Part shown: positions 12,522-16,995 of the stretch, in pieces
How the letters are laid out: every line of letters starts with the position of its first letter
How positions within the stretch are numbered: the first letter of the stretch is position 1
DNA from: DATDSR01 sp036517855
GTDB lineage: Bacteria > Patescibacteriota > Minisyncoccia > Phycocordibacterales > DATDSR01
Direction: 5' to 3'
Length of the DNA stretch: 16,995 bases
Assembly: GCA_036517855.1 (NCBI GenBank)
Contig: DATDSR010000008.1
Span: forward strand, 1-16,995
Notes under the pieces: generated by a model
What the model saw: only the letters and a program-made list of their open reading frames with translations
What the model was told of the DNA's origin: nothing
The model's database searches: none
Made by a program: the position numbers and the translations under genes

Positions 12522-13237
12522 GCACAAAAGCCAAAAAGCAAGGCCTGCCTGCCGGCAGGCAGGTCGCGATTTTCGATATAGACGGTACCATTTTTCGCTC
12601 GAGTGTGCTCATTGCTCTTACCGACGAACTGATTGCTCGCAAGATCTTCCCAGCCCAGGCAACTAAGGAATTTGAGCGTGACCATACTCGCTGGCTCGAT
12701 AGGCAGGGAGATTATGAGAGGTATATAAAATCAGTAGTTGAAACTTACATGCGATATATTAAGGGTGTTGAGTACAGCAAGCTCGCCGACGTGGCCGAGA
12801 GTATGGCTCTCAAACACCGCGACAGGACGTACCGTTTTACTCGCGAACTAATAGTGGAGCTTAAGCGCAAAGGCTACTACCTGCTCGCCATCTCACAATC
12901 ACCCAAGACAGTTCTAGATTTCATTTGCAGACGTTATGGTTTCGATAAAGTGTACGGGCGAATATATGAACTCGGCCCGCAAAACAAATTTACAGGTAAC
13001 ATTCTCGACCTTCACTTGATAGCCAACAAAGCCAATGTTGTGAAGCGCGCTGTCGAGAAGGAAAACTTAACACTCAAAGGTTCGGTGGCCGTAGGCGATA
13101 CCGAAGATGACGTGCCCATGCTCGAACTAGTGGAGCGAGCCATAGCCTTCAACCCAAATCAAAAGTTATACAAGCATGCCAAGCGTATGGGTTGGGAGAT
13201 TGTGGTAGAGCGCAAAGATGTGATATATAAGCTCTAA
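12518..13237 (+). CDS. HAD-superfamily hydrolase (HAD-IB, SerB-like)
   Basis: A 239-aa phosphatase-type protein. Motif I is FDIDGT with Asp20 (nucleophile) and Asp22, motif II is AISQSP, and motif IV is GDTEDDVPM (about 193-201). The long helical cap after motif I fits the HAD-IB group with SerB and related phosphatases; the substrate is unknown. A perfect 20-bp palindrome encodes LPAGRQ at residues 10-15, placing an insertion between the start and motif I. The start overlaps the exonuclease stop (ATGA) and the stop overlaps the mnmA ATG (TAATG). Confidence 0.85.
   Translation: MSTKAKKQGLPAGRQVAIFDIDGTIFRSSVLIALTDELIARKIFPAQATKEFERDHTRWLDRQGDYERYIKSVVETYMRYIKGVEYSKLADVAESMALKHRDRTYRFTRELIVELKRKGYYLLAISQSPKTVLDFICRRYGFDKVYGRIYELGPQNKFTGNILDLHLIANKANVVKRAVEKENLTLKGSVAVGDTEDDVPMLELVERAIAFNPNQKLYKHAKRMGWEIVVERKDVIYKL
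12544..12563. repeat. In-frame 20-bp perfect palindrome in the HAD gene
   Basis: CCTGCCTGCC joined to GGCAGGCAGG, with no loop. It lies 26 nt after the ATG and encodes LPAGRQ, a peptide I recall seeing repeatedly at odd places in Patescibacteria proteins (memory, not checked). In mRNA it could fold close to the translation start. Confidence 0.85.
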
Positions 13238-14373
13238 TGAAGAGTTTAAAAGTTGTTGTTGGTTTATCAGGCGGGGTAGATAGCGCTGTATCTGCGGCGC
13301 TTTTAACACGCCTGCACGCTAGCAGGCATGAACCAGGCGTGGAAATTGTGGGGGCTTTCATTAAGACTTGGCATCCGGAGTGGATGGAAGATAAGTGTAG
13401 TTGGCGGGCAGAACGGCGGGATGCTATGCGAGTGGCGGCTCATTTGGACATTCCTTTCATAACTGTTGATTTAGAAAAAGAATATAAGAGGGGAGTGGCC
13501 GATTATATGATTGCCGAGTACACGGCTGGGCGTACGCCTAATCCAGACGTGATGTGCAACAAGGAGATTAAGTTCGGCGCTTTCCTCAAACACGCGCTCA
13601 AGCTTGAAGCCGACATGATTGCCACCGGACATTATGCACAAAGTATCCCACCCCGGACTTCGTCTCGGTCCTCCCTTAATGTAAGGGAGGGAAGGGGAGG
13701 GATACGTCTCCTACGTGGGGCTGATCCAGCCAAAGACCAATCATATTTCCTTTGGACGCTTAATCAAGAGCAACTTTCGAAGACCATTTTTCCAGTGGGT
13801 CATTTGCTGAAGTCCCAAGTGCGGCAACTAGCTAAAGAATTTGGTTTGCCAGTAGCCGAGAAGCGCGACAGCCAAGGCATCTGCTTCCTCGGCAATGTCG
13901 ACATGAAAGATTTCCTCTCGCATTACATCAAAACTAAACTCGGCGATGTACTCGACGAAAAAGGCAAAGTGATAGGTAAGCACGACGGTGCCGTTTTTTA
14001 TACCATCGGGCAGGTTTGGAAGAAGCCGTGGTCAGCAGTGAGTAAGGACATTGATAGAAATACAATTACTGTGGCTAAAAAGTATCCCACCCCGGACTTC
14101 GTCTCGACCCTCCCTTACAGTAAAGGAGGGCATGGGAGGGATACTATTGATCTTCGCGATGTAAACTGGATTTCAGGATTAGTGCCTAGCGCTCGTACGC
14201 TTGCGGCTCAAACCCGCTATCACGGCGAGAAGTATCCAATAATTCTAACTGTGCCAAACTCGGTTTCGAACAGTTGTGAGGTAGAATTTACGCAACCCAC
14301 GCTTGTGGCCCCCGGCCAGTCCGTAGTTGTATACGACGGAGATATCTGCCTCGGCGGCGGTATCGTTGCCTAA
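13237..14373 (+). CDS. mnmA: tRNA 2-thiouridylase MnmA
   Basis: MnmA thiolates the wobble uridine (U34) of Lys, Glu and Gln tRNAs using sulfur from a relay and ATP. The 378-aa protein has the PP-loop SGGVDS (11-16), catalytic Cys107 in NPDVMCNKEIKFG, ATGHYA (129-134), KDQSYFLW and the second catalytic Cys216 in DSQGICFLG. Three palindromic elements lie in frame: residues about 24-35, 136-156 and 282-302. Each sits in a loop between conserved blocks, and all catalytic residues are intact, so the enzyme is probably functional. The ATG overlaps the HAD stop by one base (TAATG). Confidence 0.96.
   Translation: MKSLKVVVGLSGGVDSAVSAALLTRLHASRHEPGVEIVGAFIKTWHPEWMEDKCSWRAERRDAMRVAAHLDIPFITVDLEKEYKRGVADYMIAEYTAGRTPNPDVMCNKEIKFGAFLKHALKLEADMIATGHYAQSIPPRTSSRSSLNVREGRGGIRLLRGADPAKDQSYFLWTLNQEQLSKTIFPVGHLLKSQVRQLAKEFGLPVAEKRDSQGICFLGNVDMKDFLSHYIKTKLGDVLDEKGKVIGKHDGAVFYTIGQVWKKPWSAVSKDIDRNTITVAKKYPTPDFVSTLPYSKGGHGRDTIDLRDVNWISGLVPSARTLAAQTRYHGEKYPIILTVPNSVSNSCEVEFTQPTLVAPGQSVVVYDGDICLGGGIVA
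13307..13341. repeat. Palindromic element 1 in mnmA
   Basis: Outer arms CACGCCTG and CAGGCGTG pair, and inside them GCCTGC and GCAGGC form a second stem with overlapping bases. The element encodes part of TRLHASRHEPGV, about six residues longer than the E. coli MnmA loop at this point. Confidence 0.65.
13643..13705 (+). repeat. 63-bp palindromic element, copy A, in mnmA
   Basis: Ends GTATCCC and GGGATAC pair; inside are CCCC/GGGG and a hairpin CTCCCTTA-ATG-TAAGGGAG plus a small GAC-TTC-GTC arm. The length is 21 codons, so the mnmA frame is kept. It matches 14082-14144 at 56 of 63 positions in the same orientation, with several changes in the stem and loop bases. Confidence 0.85.
14082..14144 (+). 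repeat. 63-bp palindromic element, copy B, in mnmA
   Basis: Same element as 13643-13705 but read in another frame: here it gives a peptide beginning YPTPDFVSTLPYSKGG, there one beginning IPPRTSSRSSLNVREG. Both are open throughout. It lies in the loop between the ITVAKK strand and the LRDVNWISG block. Confidence 0.85.
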
Positions 14374-14402
14374 ATTAGTTGTTCGACGGGGGAGGTAAAA
14401 CG

Positions 14403-14411
14403 TGATATAAT
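14403..14411 (+). promoter_or_regulatory. Extended -10 promoter of alaS
   Basis: TGA-TATAAT, a consensus extended -10, ends exactly 7 nt before the alaS ATG; a possible weak -35, TTCGAC (14382-14387), lies 18 nt upstream. The mRNA should be leaderless. Confidence 0.65.
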
Positions 14412-14418
14412 CGCGTTT

Positions 14419-16188
14419 ATGACAGTTGGAGAAGTACGCAAACGATACTTGGATTTTATGAAGGCTCGGGGGCATTTCATTGTGCCTAGCGCTAATTTGG
14501 TGCCTGAAGGGGATCCTACGACTTTGTTTACGGGCTCTGGGATGCAACCGATGATTCCTTATTTACTGGGCGAGAAGCACCCTCAAGGTACGCGTATCGC
14601 CGACTCGCAGAAGAGTTTCCGTACTGAAGATATTGAAGAGGTGGGTGACAACCGCCACACGACCTTCTTTGAGATGTTGGGTAATTGGAGCTTCGGGGAT
14701 TATTGGAAGGAGGAGCAGATTTCGTGGATTTACGATTTTTTGATTAAGCAGATTGGTATTGATAAGAGTAAGTTTTGGGTCACTTGCTTCGAAGGCGATG
14801 AGGCTAACAAATTGCCCAAAGATAGTGAGACACCCAAAATCTGGATGAAGCTTGGTGTGCCCAAAGAACACATACTTTTCTATCCCGCGAAGAAGAATTG
14901 GTGGAGCCGCGCGGGGATACCAGACAAAATGCCGACAGGCGAACCCGGTGGGCCTGATTCAGAGATGTTCTACGAGTTTAGCGAGATTGTGCACGATACT
15001 AAGTACGGCAAGAACTGTCATCCCAATTGTGATTGTGGCCGTTATATGGAGATAGGCAACAACGTCTTCATGACTTACAAGAAGACGGGTGAAAGTAAGT
15101 TCAGCTTACTTCCTCGCAAAAACGTGGATTTTGGCGGAGGACTTGAGCGAATAACAGCGGCGGCTAACAACGACCCGGATGTTTTTAATCTCGATGTCTT
15201 TGCCAGTTTCGTTCGTAGATTAGAGAAGCTGTCGCGCAAAGAATATCGTGACCCGGCCTTTACTAAATCATTCAGAATCGTAGCTGATCATACGCGGGCC
15301 GCCATTATGCTCATTGCCGATGGCGTGCGACCAGCTAACAGTGAACAGGGCTACGTGTTGCGTCGGCTCATCCGCCGCTCTGTGCGCCACGTTGATAAGT
15401 TGGGCATTGGCGCGGGTTCGCTTTATGGTCAAAGTGGCGAGGCTTTTGCTATGTATCGCGAGGTTTTCGGTTACAGCGAAAAATTGTGGACAGACATTGC
15501 TCACACTCTTGCCGAAGAGGAGGCGAAATTTCGCGACACCCTCAAGCGCGGTTTACATGAATTTGAGAAAGGCGAGCGCGATGCCTTCGTTTTGTTTACC
15601 ACGTACGGCTTTCCCTTCGAACTCTCGGCCGAACTAGCGGCCGAGCGAGGTGAGAAGCTAAACGAGACTGAATTCAAAAAGAAAATGAGCGAGCACCAAG
15701 CTCTCTCGCGTTCAGGGAGTGAGGGCAAATTTAAGGGTGGCTTAGCAGACACAAGCGATATGAGCGTGAAGTATCACACCGCAACCCACCTGCTACAGCA
15801 GGCTCTGCGCGAGGTCCTTGGTAAACACGTCTTTCAAAAAGGGAGTAATATCACGCCAGAGCGACTACGTTTCGACTTCTCCCACCCCACCAAGATGACA
15901 GATGAAGAGAAGAAGAAGGTGGAAGATCTGGTGAACAAGCAGATTAAGAGAGCTTTAGCCGTGTCTTACGAAGATCTGCCAATTGAGGAGGCTGAAAAAA
16001 GGGGAGCCATAGGCTTATTTGAAGAAAAGTATGGTGACAAAGTGAGGGTGTACAAGATTGGTGATTTTTCATTAGAGTTTTGCGGAGGCCCGCATGTTAC
16101 AGGAACCAACCAGCTTGGAGTCTTTAAAATCATCAAAGAAGAGGCTGTGAGTAGTGGCATCCGTAGAATCAAAGCCGTGTTACAATAG
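14419..16188 (+). CDS. alaS: Alanyl-tRNA synthetase, short form
   Basis: Class II synthetase that charges tRNA-Ala, recognising the G3:U70 pair. The 589-aa protein has the class II core (HTTFFEMLGNWSFGDYW as motif 2, GGGLERI as motif 3), a tRNA-recognition helical domain with RRLIRRSVRH, and the editing domain with HTATH (453-457) and CGGPH (555-559). It ends about 30 residues after the editing motif, so the coiled coil and C-Ala (DHHA1-like) domain present in the 875-aa E. coli enzyme are missing. The natural ending and tandem stops (TAG TAG) argue for a true short form and not a frameshift. The promoter of the next gene overlaps its 3' end. Confidence 0.96.
   Translation: MTVGEVRKRYLDFMKARGHFIVPSANLVPEGDPTTLFTGSGMQPMIPYLLGEKHPQGTRIADSQKSFRTEDIEEVGDNRHTTFFEMLGNWSFGDYWKEEQISWIYDFLIKQIGIDKSKFWVTCFEGDEANKLPKDSETPKIWMKLGVPKEHILFYPAKKNWWSRAGIPDKMPTGEPGGPDSEMFYEFSEIVHDTKYGKNCHPNCDCGRYMEIGNNVFMTYKKTGESKFSLLPRKNVDFGGGLERITAAANNDPDVFNLDVFASFVRRLEKLSRKEYRDPAFTKSFRIVADHTRAAIMLIADGVRPANSEQGYVLRRLIRRSVRHVDKLGIGAGSLYGQSGEAFAMYREVFGYSEKLWTDIAHTLAEEEAKFRDTLKRGLHEFEKGERDAFVLFTTYGFPFELSAELAAERGEKLNETEFKKKMSEHQALSRSGSEGKFKGGLADTSDMSVKYHTATHLLQQALREVLGKHVFQKGSNITPERLRFDFSHPTKMTDEEKKKVEDLVNKQIKRALAVSYEDLPIEEAEKRGAIGLFEEKYGDKVRVYKIGDFSLEFCGGPHVTGTNQLGVFKIIKEEAVSSGIRRIKAVLQ
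16178..16186 (+). promoter_or_regulatory. Extended -10 promoter of the FtsA/PilM-like gene
   Basis: TGT-TACAAT overlaps the last alaS codons and ends exactly 7 nt before the ATG at 16194, the same spacing as for murA and alaS. Confidence 0.55.
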
Positions 16189-16193
16189 TAGTA

Positions 16194-16995
16194 ATGAGCG
16201 TGAAGTTTGATTTGATCTTAGATTTACGAAGTGGGTCTGTCGGGGCGTGCGCTTATGCGTACGAGAAAAGAGCTAAGGTGCCCACTTGCCTGTTTGCCAC
16301 GCGTATTCAGATCCCCCTACAAAGGGAGTTCGATAGCGAGCGAGGCCTAGGGAATCTAGCAGCTGGCATAAAGCTTGCTCTTGATGTGACGAGGAAACAT
16401 GTTCCGGGACATCCGAGATCACTGTCTGTAATTATTGGGACACCATGGTATCTTTCGCAGACACGTACAGTCATATATAAGGGGGAAGGGCCGATGAATG
16501 TGGATGGAAAACTTGTGGGTCGTCTTTTGGACACTGAAATTGATTCATTTACAAAAGAGCACTATCCCAATCGCCCTGTGGAGATCATTGAGAGAGTCGT
16601 AATGAAAACAACCCTAAACGGTTATCGAACTAACAGCCCATATGGTAAGCGTGCCAGGGAGCTTGAGATCATTTTCTATCTGTCTATGATGGACAAGGTT
16701 TTGCTGGAGATGGTACGAAAGGAGGTTGCATTCGTCTACCATCGTTCCGAAATTAGTCTCCACACATTTACGTTTGCTGCTTGGCAAGCTAGTCGCCTAA
16801 GTTTGATAAGGGATATCCCAAATTTAACTTTTGTCGATATAGGGGGGGAGGTTTCGGAATGGACTTTGATTGAAGAAAATTCAATTACCGAGAGTGTGTC
16901 ATTTCCACTCGGCGCCCACACAATAACGCGAGATATCGCGAAGGGCTTTAATATCGACCTTGAAGAGGCACGTTCTCTCTATGCGGCGTATCTTG
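16194..16995 (+). CDS. FtsA/PilM-like actin-fold ATPase (partial)
   Basis: The frame is open from ATG at 16194 to the end of the window (267 residues), so the C-terminus is missing. VDIGGEVSEWTLIEENSI followed by FPLGAHTITRDIA and LEEARSLY corresponds to the second phosphate-binding region and following helix of FtsA/PilM/MreB-type actin folds (compare VDIGGGTT... in FtsA). Such proteins tether division or type IV pilus machinery to the membrane. Similarity in the N-terminal half is weak, and the phosphate-1 motif is divergent (LDLRSGSVGA). The start is supported by the extended -10 box. FtsA and PilM cannot be told apart here. Confidence 0.7.
   Translation, partial: MSVKFDLILDLRSGSVGACAYAYEKRAKVPTCLFATRIQIPLQREFDSERGLGNLAAGIKLALDVTRKHVPGHPRSLSVIIGTPWYLSQTRTVIYKGEGPMNVDGKLVGRLLDTEIDSFTKEHYPNRPVEIIERVVMKTTLNGYRTNSPYGKRARELEIIFYLSMMDKVLLEMVRKEVAFVYHRSEISLHTFTFAAWQASRLSLIRDIPNLTFVDIGGEVSEWTLIEENSITESVSFPLGAHTITRDIAKGFNIDLEEARSLYAAYL

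Noticed and set aside
13643..14144. CRISPR array formed by the two mnmA repeats
   Set aside because: Only two copies, 376 bp apart, with conserved mnmA coding sequence between them instead of spacers.

Overview
The window looks like part of a Patescibacteria (Candidate Phyla Radiation) chromosome, probably Parcubacteria-like. This is inferred from gene content, not from any search. The signs are a DEDDh exonuclease, HAD phosphatase and mnmA packed into one run with MltG and a membrane protein of a type I associate with these bacteria; a sigma-region-4/HARE-HTH protein; a short AlaRS without its C-terminal domain; a tRNA without encoded CCA; and many small palindromes lying inside essential genes in frame. 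TGA is used as an ordinary stop (ychF, leuS), so the SR1/Gracilibacteria code does not apply.

Layout. Positions 1-1985 hold a mobile-looking module: a large serine recombinase flanked by a perfect 129-bp inverted repeat, whose right arm ends inside the 3' end of a tRNA-Ala(GGC) gene on the minus strand. Next on the minus strand is a small protein with six CxxC motifs, divergent from murA. The plus strand then carries murA (Asp in place of the catalytic Cys), a perfect 32-bp palindrome, ychF, a 129-aa orphan, a displaced copy of the ychF 3' end, a small membrane protein overlapping leuS, leuS, the sigma4/HARE protein and a GC-rich 123-aa orphan. A terminator-like hairpin and a new promoter start a tight five-gene run: membrane protein, mltG, DEDDh exonuclease, HAD hydrolase, mnmA. 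alaS and the start of an FtsA/PilM-like gene close the window.

The core genes serve peptidoglycan synthesis and trimming (murA, mltG), translation (leuS, alaS, tRNA-Ala, mnmA, ychF), transcription (sigma4/HARE) and possibly division or pilus assembly (FtsA/PilM-like).

Three patterns stand out. (1) A recombinase cassette bounded by perfect inverted repeats abuts a tRNA gene; inversion would swap the recombinase C-terminus. (2) Several palindromic elements sit in frame inside genes (leuS, ychF, HAD, three in mnmA, and a short direct repeat in murA), resembling in principle the Rickettsia palindromic elements. Two 63-bp copies in mnmA are read in different frames yet both stay open. (3) murA, alaS and the FtsA/PilM-like gene share an extended -10 box exactly 7 nt before ATG, which predicts leaderless mRNAs; leuS and the sigma4 gene have a 6-nt version. 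The orphan genes instead have GTG or TTG starts and, in two cases, strong Shine-Dalgarno sequences.
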